Source: Chloroflexi bacterium OLB15
GTDB lineage: Bacteria; Chloroflexota; Anaerolineae; Aggregatilineales; Phototrophicaceae
Direction of reading: 5' to 3'
Assembly: GCA_001567085.1 (NCBI GenBank)
Contig: LMZS01000070.1
Location: 1-37,827, forward strand
Length of the DNA: 37,827 nt
Shown in pieces: positions 22,700 to 30,489 of the stretch. How positions within the stretch are numbered: position 1 is the first letter of the stretch; each line of letters opens with the position of its first letter. The notes beneath the pieces were generated by a model that made no database searches, was not told where the DNA came from, and saw only the letters and a list, made by a program, of their open reading frames with translations. The position numbers and the translations under genes were made by a program.

Positions 22700-23558
22700 G
22701 GCGTCTCCAGTTCAACAGGTCTATGCCTATCGTGGCGATAAACGCGATCAGCAGCAGCACTATCGAAATACTGCTTGCGGCCTGCATGTTCCCCGCTTCA
22801 ACTTGCGTGTATACGTAAACTGTGGCCGTTTGTGAGCGCATTGGGATGTTCCCGGCCACCACAATAATAGAGCCAAACTCGCCCAGCGAGCGGGCAAAAC
22901 TCAAAAGCGCCCCCGTCACCACCGCCGGGCGAATGGTCGGGAAGATCACCCGTCGAAACGTCGTCCACGATGAAGCGCCCATCGTCTGCGCTACATCCGT
23001 CTGATTAGAATCCAGTTGCAGCAGCAGCGGCTGAACCGTGCGGATGACAAACGGGTAACCGACTAGCAGTAGAGCAATGACGATACCCGGTGTATCGAAC
23101 AATATGCGAATGTTAAATTCCTGCTGTAAAAATTTGCCGACGATAGTTTGTGGCCCGTACAGCAGCACAAGCATTACGCCAATCACCACCGTCGGAATGG
23201 CAAATGGTAAATCTACCAGTGTGTTAAAAAGCGCTTTGCCGGGGAATTTATAATGCACCAGCACATAAGCCGTCAGCGTACCCATCACCGTATTGATCGC
23301 CGCCATCATCAGCGAGGTAGTGAGCGAAAGCGTTAATGCGCTCACCGCCTCAGGCCGCGAAATACTTTGCCAGAAAGTATCCAGCCCGAAGCGCAGCCCC
23401 TGCACATGGATCACTACCAGCGGTATCACAATGAGTATCGTGAGATAGCTGATCGCCATCAAGCGCAGCCCCCACGCGCCAAGGCTCGGCGCGCGGGAGT
23501 AACCCGCAGGGCTATCCCCTACCTTGAATAAGCCATAAGCTGGTGACTGTTCCGCCAT
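22686..23558 (-). CDS. cysT: Sulfate ABC transporter permease CysT
   Basis: 290 residues, six transmembrane helices after a polar N-terminal tail of about 30 residues. The EAA loop is 'VAQTMGASSWTTFRRVIFPTIRP', and the sulfate-family segment is 'SFARSLGEFGSIIVVAGNIPM'. It is the partner of CysW. It starts six bases after the sbp stop. Also called CysU in some genomes. Confidence 0.93.
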   Translation of the reverse strand: MAEQSPAYGLFKVGDSPAGYSRAPSLGAWGLRLMAISYLTILIVIPLVVIHVQGLRFGLDTFWQSISRPEAVSALTLSLTTSLMMAAINTVMGTLTAYVLVHYKFPGKALFNTLVDLPFAIPTVVIGVMLVLLYGPQTIVGKFLQQEFNIRILFDTPGIVIALLLVGYPFVIRTVQPLLLQLDSNQTDVAQTMGASSWTTFRRVIFPTIRPAVVTGALLSFARSLGEFGSIIVVAGNIPMRSQTATVYVYTQVEAGNMQAASSISIVLLLIAFIATIGIDLLNWRRHARN

Positions 23559-23564
23559 CAGCGA

Positions 23565-24665
23565 TTATTGCCCCTGAGCTTCAGCAATGATCTGCGTAAC
23601 CAGACCCGTATCGCCAAACATAGTAGAGCGCACCTCCGGCCATCCGCCCAGCTCAGTGATTAGAAATTCGTCAATAACAGGCGGAAACACAATCAACGGA
23701 TTGTGCTCAATGGATGATGGTTCGGCGGCAACTGGGGTAGATTCGGCTGTTGCTTCAGCGCCAGTTTCCACGATGCCTAATTCAGCGCGAATAGCAGGGC
23801 TTACCGGACGAAAACCATGATTGGCATAAATTCGCTGGGCGTCATCTGACCACAGGAAATTCACAAAAGCCTCAGCCACCTCACGTGTGCCGTGTGCATC
23901 CACGTAAGTATCAATCACCGCTACCGGGTTTTCAATACGGATGGTTGAAGTTGGGTAAACCAGCTCGTATTCACCGCCCGCCAGCAACCCCGCATACACT
24001 TCATTTTCGTAGGTCAGCGCCACATCACCAATGCCGCGTTCAAAGGTCAGGAAGCTTTCGCGACCATCGCGATCCAGCACCCTGATATTTGCGGCCAGCG
24101 CGCGCAAAAATTCAGGTGCGCCTTCTTCGCCTTCATAGCCGGGCACGAAGCCGCGCAGCGCAGCGCCATAACCACCCAGAATATTCCACTGCGCGCCGCC
24201 GCTGGTTGCCGGGTCAGGCGTAATCACTTCCACGCCTTCAGTGATCACATCCGTCCAATCGTGGATGCTTAGCGGGTTTCCGGGGCGCACCGCAAATACC
24301 ACTAGCGATTCTGTAACGATGCCATTAAAAGCATTGTCATTCCAATCTTCACTGACCAACCCGGCATCTACCAGACGGGTAATATCTGGCTCAAATGATA
24401 ATGCCGCCACATCTGCTTCCAAGCCGCCCATAATCGCGCGCGACTGTGCGCCAGAGGCCTGATAGGATTCCAGTATCGTCACCTGCTGGCCGGTCTGTTC
24501 CAGCCAGAAATGCTGAAATAAGGGGATAATTGCGTCGTATGCTTCGCGCGGCACAGCATAACCAGCCAGCGTAATGGTAACGGGCGGCGGAGCGTCTTGT
24601 GCCGCCACAGGCAGCAGTGCGGCCAAGCTAAACGCCAGAACAGCGGCCAGAGTAAAATGCTTCAT
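23565..24665 (-). CDS. sbp: Sulfate-binding protein (Sbp/CysP family)
   Basis: 366 residues with a Sec signal peptide (cleavage near AAQDA, residues 22-25). The Sbp-family core includes 'VTITLAGYAVPREAYDAIIPLF', 'ESYQASGAQSRAIMGGLEADVAALS', 'PDPATSGGAQWNILGGYGAAL' and 'DVALTYENE'. It delivers sulfate or thiosulfate to CysTW. A short low-complexity insertion rich in Ala/Glu/Thr/Pro lies near residues 300-320, before the last helix, and lengthens the protein relative to E. coli Sbp. Preceded by GAGAG. About 200 bases separate it from cysH. Confidence 0.92.
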   Translation of the reverse strand: MKHFTLAAVLAFSLAALLPVAAQDAPPPVTITLAGYAVPREAYDAIIPLFQHFWLEQTGQQVTILESYQASGAQSRAIMGGLEADVAALSFEPDITRLVDAGLVSEDWNDNAFNGIVTESLVVFAVRPGNPLSIHDWTDVITEGVEVITPDPATSGGAQWNILGGYGAALRGFVPGYEGEEGAPEFLRALAANIRVLDRDGRESFLTFERGIGDVALTYENEVYAGLLAGGEYELVYPTSTIRIENPVAVIDTYVDAHGTREVAEAFVNFLWSDDAQRIYANHGFRPVSPAIRAELGIVETGAEATAESTPVAAEPSSIEHNPLIVFPPVIDEFLITELGGWPEVRSTMFGDTGLVTQIIAEAQGQ

Positions 24666-24862
24666 GTGATTTGCTCTCTTTGTTTGAGATGCGGCAGATC
24701 ATGAAGAGATGATCTTGGAATCAACAGCGCCAGCCAATGCCGCAGCAGCACGCAGATAGCCTATAAGCGCCGCTATTCACGATCCATAACCCTATCTTCC
24801 AATAAAAGGAAAAACCGGCCTTCCTTGCTACAGCGCGAAGGTAAAAAGTAGCGTGAAGCGCT
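24666..24862 (-). other. Spacer between cysH and sbp
   Basis: No ORF of note. A weak hairpin AAGGAA (24806-24811) / TTCCTT (24821-24826), T-rich on the minus strand after the stem, may attenuate or process the transcript. An internal promoter for sbp cannot be excluded. Confidence 0.35.
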
Positions 24863-25570
24863 TCAGCCGCTGTGGAGCGTCACTCCGGTATTTTGCGAAT
24901 GTATACCACATTCTACTTTAGTCGTTCCGCTCCAACGCCCCGCGCGGCTCTCTTCGTTCGGCGCGATAGCGCGGGTACAGGGCTGGCAGCCTATGCTGGT
25001 ATAGTTTTGATCGTGCAGTGGATTATACGGCAATTTATGGGCAAGCAGATACGCCCACACCATCTCTTCCGTCCATGCAGCAAACGGCGATATCTTCACA
25101 TTTTCGTAGCGCGAATCCCACGAAACGATCTTCGTTAAACGCCGTGTTTCCGCCTGATCGCGGCGCAAGCCTGTGATCCACGCATCATACGCCGTCAATG
25201 CATCCTTTAACGGGGTCACCTTGCGTAACTGGCAGCACAGATCGGGATCGTGCAGCCACAGCGCCTCGCCGTAAATTTCGGCCTGCTGCGCTGGTGTTTG
25301 GCCGGGGCGCACCCGTATCAGGTTTAAATCCCATTCAGCAGCAATATGATCCATCAGCAAATAGGTGTTAGAAAACAGCAGGCCGGTATCTACCGTTAAG
25401 ACTGGCAAACACGGCGCAATCTCTCGCAGCATATGCAGTGCAACAATACCTGTTGGCTGAAAACTGGTCACAATCGCAAGTTTTTCACCAAATATTTCCC
25501 ACGCCCAACTTAAAACTTCGCTGGGCGACGCGCCTTCAAACCGCTGATTTAACGCCTCAAGGTTCAACAC
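24863..25570 (-). CDS. cysH: Assimilatory adenylyl-sulfate (APS) reductase
   Basis: 235 residues from GTG 25570, chosen because GGAG lies six bases upstream and because the further in-frame sequence runs through a terminator-like hairpin. It reduces APS (or PAPS) to sulfite with thioredoxin as donor. It has 'LAIVTSFQPTG' (the PP-loop-type nucleotide site) and 'TVDTGLLF'. The four cysteines of the APS-type [4Fe-4S] cluster are Cys112-Cys113 and Cys195/Cys198 (CQPC). The catalytic Cys221 is in the C-terminal ECGIH. The cluster cysteines point to APS rather than PAPS as substrate. First gene of the cys operon and the target of the leader upstream. Confidence 0.92.
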   Translation of the reverse strand: MLNLEALNQRFEGASPSEVLSWAWEIFGEKLAIVTSFQPTGIVALHMLREIAPCLPVLTVDTGLLFSNTYLLMDHIAAEWDLNLIRVRPGQTPAQQAEIYGEALWLHDPDLCCQLRKVTPLKDALTAYDAWITGLRRDQAETRRLTKIVSWDSRYENVKISPFAAWTEEMVWAYLLAHKLPYNPLHDQNYTSIGCQPCTRAIAPNEESRAGRWSGTTKVECGIHSQNTGVTLHSG

Positions 25571-25589
25571 CCTGTGCTCCAATCCAGTT

Positions 25590-25615
25590 AAAAACCCCCG
25601 TGACACCAGTCCGGG
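25590..25615 (-). terminator. Second terminator-like hairpin just upstream of cysH
   Basis: On the minus strand CCCGGAC (25615-25609), loop TGGT, GTC-A-CGGG (25604-25597, one bulged base), then GG and TTTTT (25594-25590). It ends 20 bases before the cysH start, so it could limit either transcription or ribosome access. Confidence 0.5.
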
Positions 25616-25734
25616 CTATTGGCAGCAACCGGCTTGCACGCATAAACGAACGATGCTGGTCGCTTCACTTAAAAAAACCCGCATAACGCCGCATGGTTAC
25701 TCCAAATGGGCATCTCGCGCCCTTGCCAAATAAA

Positions 25735-25761
25735 AACCCCTCACACTGGGTGCAAGGGGTT
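25735..25761 (-). terminator. Intrinsic terminator in the cysH leader (attenuator candidate)
   Basis: On the minus strand AACCCCT (25761-25755) pairs with AGGGGTT (25741-25735). The inner TGCAC/GTGTG (two wobble pairs) extends it to a 12-bp stem with a CCA loop. The stem ends in a T tract and then ATTT (TTTTTATTT), giving a canonical strong terminator. It lies 41 bases after the leader-peptide stop and 164 bases before cysH, downstream of the only recognisable promoter, so full-length transcripts must read through it. Confidence 0.85.
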
Positions 25762-25802
25762 GCCAAACTTCATACAGGCGCCGATCTACAGCCACAGCCT
25801 TA

Positions 25803-25856
25803 TCAAAACGTGCGTTTGAGATATACACAACAATACCACATGGCGTAAACGCGCAT
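25803..25856 (-). CDS. Putative cysteine-containing leader peptide of the cys operon
   Basis: 17-codon ORF, MRVYAMWYCCVYLKRTF, with two adjacent TGT cysteine codons at positions 9-10. It starts about 28 bases after the predicted transcript start and ends 41 bases before a strong terminator, upstream of cysH. A GTG directly precedes the ATG and may be the start; the nearest Shine-Dalgarno-like bases are a weak GGGT. GCGTTT (codons 2-4) and AAACGC (codons 14-15) can pair around the Cys codons, so a ribosome stalled there would disrupt this stem. Such Cys-rich uORFs are known upstream of sulfur genes in actinobacteria. I did not find a convincing antiterminator by eye. Confidence 0.45.
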   Translation of the reverse strand: MRVYAMWYCCVYLKRTF

Positions 25857-25891
25857 CACAATTTTACCCGTAGCCAGGCTGCTAGCGGGGC

Positions 25892-25921
25892 AGAGTAACA
25901 TGGATAGCGAGTGCCTGTCAA
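25892..25921 (-). promoter_or_regulatory. Promoter of the cys operon leader
   Basis: Minus-strand TTGACA (25921-25916), 18-base spacer, extended -10 TGT + TACTCT (25897-25892). Predicted start near 25885. It is the best sigma-70-type promoter between the acetyltransferase and cysH. Confidence 0.65.
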
Positions 25922-26090
25922 GCAGCTAAGAATGCGCCTCAACAGCCGCGCATCCCTCATTTTCACGCCTTAAACCAGCGCAGATCAGCGTATGCCGGCA
26001 AACCCCACCTGCATGGGCAGAGTTACCAATATCGCAACCTGTTTCGCCAACGATTCTGTTGATCGAATCGGGTAGAAGGGCGTTATATCT

Positions 26091-26646
26091 TTACGCCTTA
26101 TCCCATTCCTGACGCAGGATGCTCATCAGCACAATGTCGTAATACACGCCATCACGATAAACGAAATGACGCAGCCTGCCTTCTTCAGTAAAGCCAGCGT
26201 TTTTTATAAGAACGGATGGCAGCGGGGTTGTATTCCATCACTTCAAGCCCGACGCGATACAGATTCATCTCTTGAAAGCAGTATTTCAGCATTACCTGCA
26301 CAGCATCCGTACCATAGCCTTTGCCGCGATCGCTTTTATCGCCAATTAAGATGAAAAAGGAGCAGTTGCGCGCTTGCCACATCACATCCTTAATGGCAAG
26401 CTGCCCGACCAACCGATCATCATCCAGTGTGCGGATCGAAAATGAAAAAAAGTGTTCATCACGTTCGCCGCTAAACCAGCGCTCGATTTCTTGCAGCGTG
26501 AACGGATAGACCAGCCCGCGTCGCAAAAGACGCTGGCCTTCAATATCCTGCGCCCAGCGCGCAAATTCCGGCATATCTTCTCTGATCGTAGGCACCAGCT
26601 TCACTTGATCGCCGCGCAGCAGTTCATCGCCCATAAATGGCAGCAT
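26091..26646 (-). pseudogene. GNAT acetyltransferase (RimJ/RimL type) with a one-base frameshift
   Basis: The open frame runs from ATG 26646 (GGAG upstream) to a stop at 26185 and gives 153 residues ending 'YNPAAIRSYKKRWLY'. The T run at 26200-26205 is six long. With five, the frame continues as 'SYKNAGFTEEGRLRHFVY' and on to a TAA at 26091, giving a 184-residue protein with the standard GNAT C-terminus. The acetyl-CoA loop is 'DRGKGYGTDAVQ'. It would acetylate a protein N-terminus or small-molecule amine. The intact downstream frame points to a sequencing error or a very recent mutation rather than old decay. Confidence 0.85.
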
Positions 26647-26731
26647 GGTTGATCTCCAGCAGAGTTTTGTTTCTCCGATTGTTACTTTATGCGGAACGCA
26701 TTACTGGTTGTGAATACGTGAGGTGCGAATC

Positions 26732-27124
26732 TTAGCGGGGTGCGCCAGTCATGATTGCGCGTAAAATAATCGCCGCCATCAGGCCAAAACCCCAGATGTA
26801 ACTACCCATTGCCGGACGTTTTTTGGCGGTAGTTTCCACAAAGATGAAAAATGGCAGCGCAAGCGCCGCCCCTGCGCCGTAAATCAGGTGTACTTCTTCA
26901 AAAGGCCGTCCGCCAGCGGCATACATTGCCAGCCCCAAAGCAGCCTCAACGATCATGAAGGCCGTAACCGCGTAAACGCCGCGTCGAAAGGCGCGGGTTA
27001 CGTCGCCATGCCGGATCAAACCAGTGTAAACCGCCAGCGCCAGCATAACGATCCCGATAATAAGCGCCGCGCGGCTGATCCAGAAATGTGCTTCTTTCAG
27101 AAGGGGATAAAGTTCTGCCAGCAT
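26732..27124 (-). CDS. Four-helix membrane protein, unknown function
   Basis: 130 residues with four predicted transmembrane helices (about 15-33, 47-68, 78-96 and 106-125). His residues lie near helix ends (HFWISR, RHGD, EVHLIYGAG), which might allow heme or quinone binding, but no known motif is present. The start is seven bases from the GH13 gene stop, so it is probably translated after the glucosidase. I recognise no family. Confidence 0.6.
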   Translation of the reverse strand: MLAELYPLLKEAHFWISRAALIIGIVMLALAVYTGLIRHGDVTRAFRRGVYAVTAFMIVEAALGLAMYAAGGRPFEEVHLIYGAGAALALPFFIFVETTAKKRPAMGSYIWGFGLMAAIILRAIMTGAPR

Positions 27125-27130
27125 AATACC

Positions 27131-28708
27131 CTATAGCCCGATGATCATGCCCTCATAAGGTCGCAGCGCAACCTGATTTTGCACGCTTTCCCCTTCACGA
27201 TCTAATAACGTGGTGAGCCGTATATTGCCCTTAATGTTCGCTGGAAGCGTAATTTGTTTGGCATCTGCGGAGAAATTCAACAACACAGCAAACGCACTGT
27301 CATCGCCCTGACGAATATAGGCGAACACATCTTCACCAGCATCGAACGAGCGATAGCTGCCTTCGTTCAGCGCTGGCGCTGCGCGGCGCAGCGCCAATAA
27401 ACGACGGTAAAGCGTAAGCGTAGAAAACGGATCGTCTCGCTCAGCCTCAACATTCACAGTGGCGTGGTTCAAAGCAATCGGCAGCCAGGGGGTGCCGTCT
27501 GTAAATCCGGCGTTATGATCCCCCGTCCAGTGAAACGGGGTGCGGCAGGGATCGCGGCTAAGGCCTAGATTGATGCCCTGGGGATCGCGATATTGCTCTG
27601 GCATCACCTCGCCATCGGTCATGCCTAATTCTTCACCCTGATAGATGAAAGCCGCGCCCCGCAGCGTCAGCAGCAGCATCGCCGCCGTGCGAAAGCCTTC
27701 GCCAAAGCGTGAGGCCAGTCGCATCTGATCATGGTTGCCCAGCACATAATTGGTACCGCTTCCGGGAAGCAGCCCATCATATTCATCTACAAATTTGCGA
27801 AATACCTGCGCATTCCAGGGCAGCATAATCGGCGCAAAGTTAAACGGCAGGTCAATTTCAGGCCGCTCTTTAGTGCCAACATAAGCGGCAATATAGTGCG
27901 GATCAGTGGAATAATCTATTTCACCGACGCTTACCGCGTCGCCAAATTCACGAAACACATCCCCCATCTCAGCGATCAGATCGTGAATCCCTTCACCCTT
28001 TTCGCTGTAAACGCGCGCCAGTTTCCAGCTTGGGTTATCGCCCGGCTTCCAGCTTGTTGACGGGGGATTATTGCGAAATTCAGGGTCTTTGATCAGGCGA
28101 TCAATGGTATCAATGCGGAATCCATCCAGCCCGCGCTCCAGCCAGAAGCGAATTTCATCGAACATTGCCGCTTTAACTTCAGGGTTGAAATAGTTTAGCT
28201 CTGGCTGCTCTGGCGCGAAGTTGTGCATGTAATATTGACCGGTCAGCTCATCCCATGTCCACGCTGCCCCGCCAAAGTAAGCCAGCCAGTTGTTCGGTTC
28301 GCTGCCATCGGGCTTAGCATCACGCCAGATATACCAGTCTCGCTTCGGATTATCACGACTGCTGCGCGATTCAAGGAACCAGGGATGCATATTACTAGTG
28401 TGATTCGGCACAAGATCGAGAATCACCTTCAACCCGCGCCCGTGCGCCGCTTTCAAAAGCTCGTCAAAATCAGCCAGCCTCCCAAACAAGGGATCAATAT
28501 CCCTGTAATCGGAAACATCGTAGCCAAAATCAACCATAGGCGATGTGAAGATCGGGGAAAGCCACAGCGCGTCCACGCCAAGCCAGTTAAAGTAATCCAG
28601 CTTCTCGATAATGCCGCGTAAATCGCCAACGCCATCGCCATCTGAATCTTTGAAGCTGCGGGGGTAAATCTGATAAAAGACGGCAGACTGCCACCATTTG
28701 CCCATCAA
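27131..28708 (-). CDS. GH13 alpha-glucosidase/oligo-1,6-glucosidase
   Basis: 525-residue cytoplasmic glycoside hydrolase family 13 enzyme (subfamilies with oligo-1,6-glucosidase, sucrose or trehalose-6-P hydrolase) that cleaves alpha-glucosidic bonds in oligosaccharides. The N-terminus 'WWQSAVFYQIYPRSFKDSDGDGVGDL' is diagnostic. The catalytic nucleophile is Asp200 (GFRID), the acid/base Glu263 (SVGEID), and the transition-state stabiliser Asp327 (NHDQ). No signal peptide. 'ILDLVPNHTS' is the first conserved region. Substrate cannot be fixed from sequence. Start ATG 28708 or the adjacent ATG 28705. Confidence 0.93.
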   Translation of the reverse strand: MMGKWWQSAVFYQIYPRSFKDSDGDGVGDLRGIIEKLDYFNWLGVDALWLSPIFTSPMVDFGYDVSDYRDIDPLFGRLADFDELLKAAHGRGLKVILDLVPNHTSNMHPWFLESRSSRDNPKRDWYIWRDAKPDGSEPNNWLAYFGGAAWTWDELTGQYYMHNFAPEQPELNYFNPEVKAAMFDEIRFWLERGLDGFRIDTIDRLIKDPEFRNNPPSTSWKPGDNPSWKLARVYSEKGEGIHDLIAEMGDVFREFGDAVSVGEIDYSTDPHYIAAYVGTKERPEIDLPFNFAPIMLPWNAQVFRKFVDEYDGLLPGSGTNYVLGNHDQMRLASRFGEGFRTAAMLLLTLRGAAFIYQGEELGMTDGEVMPEQYRDPQGINLGLSRDPCRTPFHWTGDHNAGFTDGTPWLPIALNHATVNVEAERDDPFSTLTLYRRLLALRRAAPALNEGSYRSFDAGEDVFAYIRQGDDSAFAVLLNFSADAKQITLPANIKGNIRLTTLLDREGESVQNQVALRPYEGMIIGL

Positions 28709-28754
28709 TGCGAACCCTGAACGTGAAGCAATGTAATAGTGTGCCCTATAAGTT

Positions 28755-28784
28755 GTCCCCTTCTTCGCGAGCGAAGAAGGGGAC
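28755..28784. repeat. Perfect 14-bp hairpin between the glucosidase and the hydrolase gene
   Basis: GTCCCCTTCTTCGC, GA, GCGAAGAAGGGGAC: a perfect palindromic hairpin with a two-base centre and no T tract on either side. It lies in the 85-base gap between two minus-strand genes. It looks like a repetitive extragenic palindrome or RNA-stabilising element rather than a terminator. Confidence 0.6.
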
Positions 28785-28793
28785 GGGATGAAG

Positions 28794-30353
28794 TTATTCT
28801 ACCACGCTCACCCGCGCAGTAATCCAGTTGATCAGTGTAGGCAAGAAATCTGGCGTGAAAACTGGCTCAAGCGTGCCGTATTCCCGAATCGCGCCGGTTA
28901 CAGCTTCCTGAAACAGGTGATTAGCGTTGGGAAACGTAATCACTTCAAAATCCTCGTTACCGGCTTCTTGTAATGCGGCTTCCATTGCCGGGGCATTCTG
29001 ATCCGCGACGACCTGAACATCTTTGCCGCCAAACAATCCAAGCGTCGGAATCGTAACCTGCGCCCAATCCGCAAAAGCATCCCAGTTCAGCAGCTCTTGA
29101 TACCAGGGGTTTTCATAAGCAGCCACCAACTCAGGTACCATGTCTTCCACAAATTGATCGGCATCCGTATAACCCGCTGCAGCCAGTTCTTCTGCCGTTG
29201 AATTTTCAGCCATCCATGTATAGGTTTCGCGTGTTAATTGTTCAGCGGTTTCAAGATCGCCTTCCGCAACGGCTGACAGCGTGCGAACAATGTAATCACG
29301 GTAAGTTGCCAGCTCTTCTTCGGTTATTTCACCCGCTTCAGCTTCGCTGCCTACCAGCATCATATTCTGCTCAATCATCACCTCCAGCCCGGTAACTGCC
29401 GGGGGTGCCATGCCGATCACAAAAGCCAGATTCGGGTTATTCGCGCCAAGATAGGCTGCCGCCAAACCGCCTTCACTATGCCCCAGCAAGCCAATCTGCT
29501 GCGGATCAATATCCTCACGAGTCAGCAAGTAATCAATCGCCGCTGAAGCGTCAGCCACAAAATCAGTGATGAGCGCGGCCGTAAAATCACCCGTCGATTC
29601 GCCAACGCCGCGATCATCGTAGCGTAGTACCGCAACGCCCGCATTCGTTAAGGCATCGGCAATCAAAGCAAAAGGCTTTATAGCAGCCATCGGCGCGAGA
29701 TTTTCATCACGATCCTGCGGCCCGCTGCCGCTGACCAGCACCACAACCGGGAACGGCCCATCGCCTTCAGGCAGCGTTAATGTGCCTGCCAAAGTGACGC
29801 CTTCCGCGCCGCCGGGGAACGTGACCTCTTCAACTTCATAAGCGACTTCTACCGCTTCCTCAACCAGTGGCATCACCGATTGCAGTACCGGCAGGAATAC
29901 CGCTTCATGCAAGGCATCATATTCTTCTTCGGTGGTTTGCATCAGCACAATGTACGAGCGTCCATCCTGATTCGCCAACGCCAAATCAACACGAATGACG
30001 ATGCCCCCCGCTGGAACATCCACCTGATATACGTCCCACTGCATACCGTTAGCTTCAACTTGCTCTACCGCTTCGGGCAATTCGGTCAAAGCAAGCTGCG
30101 GTAACAGCGCCGGGATCACCTGTTCCAGACTCGCCGCCGCCGCCTGAATCGCCATCAGCGTCAGGTCAGCAGGCGATTCGCCGCGCATATAGATGCCATT
30201 CCCTGCCGCCGTCCAGCCTTCAGGGATCACGCCTTCTACTTCCAGAAGCGGGTCGCGAAAAGGAACCAGCGTAATCGCATCCTGAGCAAAAATGCCTGTC
30301 GCTGCAAATAGAACAAGCGCGCATATAAGCATCACCTTGAAAATTCCACGCAT
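28794..30353 (-). CDS. Secreted alpha/beta hydrolase
   Basis: 519 residues with a Sec signal peptide (hydrophobic core about 6-22, cleavage near FAQDA). An N-terminal domain of about 150 residues with no recognised family is followed by an alpha/beta hydrolase core: 'LVSGSGPQDRDE' as the oxyanion-side HGG-like loop, 'LRYDDRGVGES', nucleophile elbow GLLGHSEGG, a lid or cap insert (about 330-430), then 'LGLFGGKDVQV' with the Asp and 'FPNANHLFQ' with the His. Similar proteins are described as esterases or acyl hydrolases. It probably works in the periplasm-like space or outside. Confidence 0.85.
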   Translation of the reverse strand: MRGIFKVMLICALVLFAATGIFAQDAITLVPFRDPLLEVEGVIPEGWTAAGNGIYMRGESPADLTLMAIQAAAASLEQVIPALLPQLALTELPEAVEQVEANGMQWDVYQVDVPAGGIVIRVDLALANQDGRSYIVLMQTTEEEYDALHEAVFLPVLQSVMPLVEEAVEVAYEVEEVTFPGGAEGVTLAGTLTLPEGDGPFPVVVLVSGSGPQDRDENLAPMAAIKPFALIADALTNAGVAVLRYDDRGVGESTGDFTAALITDFVADASAAIDYLLTREDIDPQQIGLLGHSEGGLAAAYLGANNPNLAFVIGMAPPAVTGLEVMIEQNMMLVGSEAEAGEITEEELATYRDYIVRTLSAVAEGDLETAEQLTRETYTWMAENSTAEELAAAGYTDADQFVEDMVPELVAAYENPWYQELLNWDAFADWAQVTIPTLGLFGGKDVQVVADQNAPAMEAALQEAGNEDFEVITFPNANHLFQEAVTGAIREYGTLEPVFTPDFLPTLINWITARVSVVE

Positions 30354-30489
30354 TTACCATTCTCCTGCTGGTGGGATCATCTTGTATCGAACATCCCCAA
30401 AATGGGCAGTAGAGGACTGCCATGACCAGACTCGATCTTAGCCTTCCTCTATTAAGCCGGATACACTAAATTTTCGGGGTTGCTTACGC

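Noticed and set aside
25681..25720. A further terminator at the GGGTTTTTTT tract on the minus strand
   Set aside because: The GC-rich segment before the T tract contains a direct repeat (ATGCGG), not an inverted repeat, so no stable stem forms.
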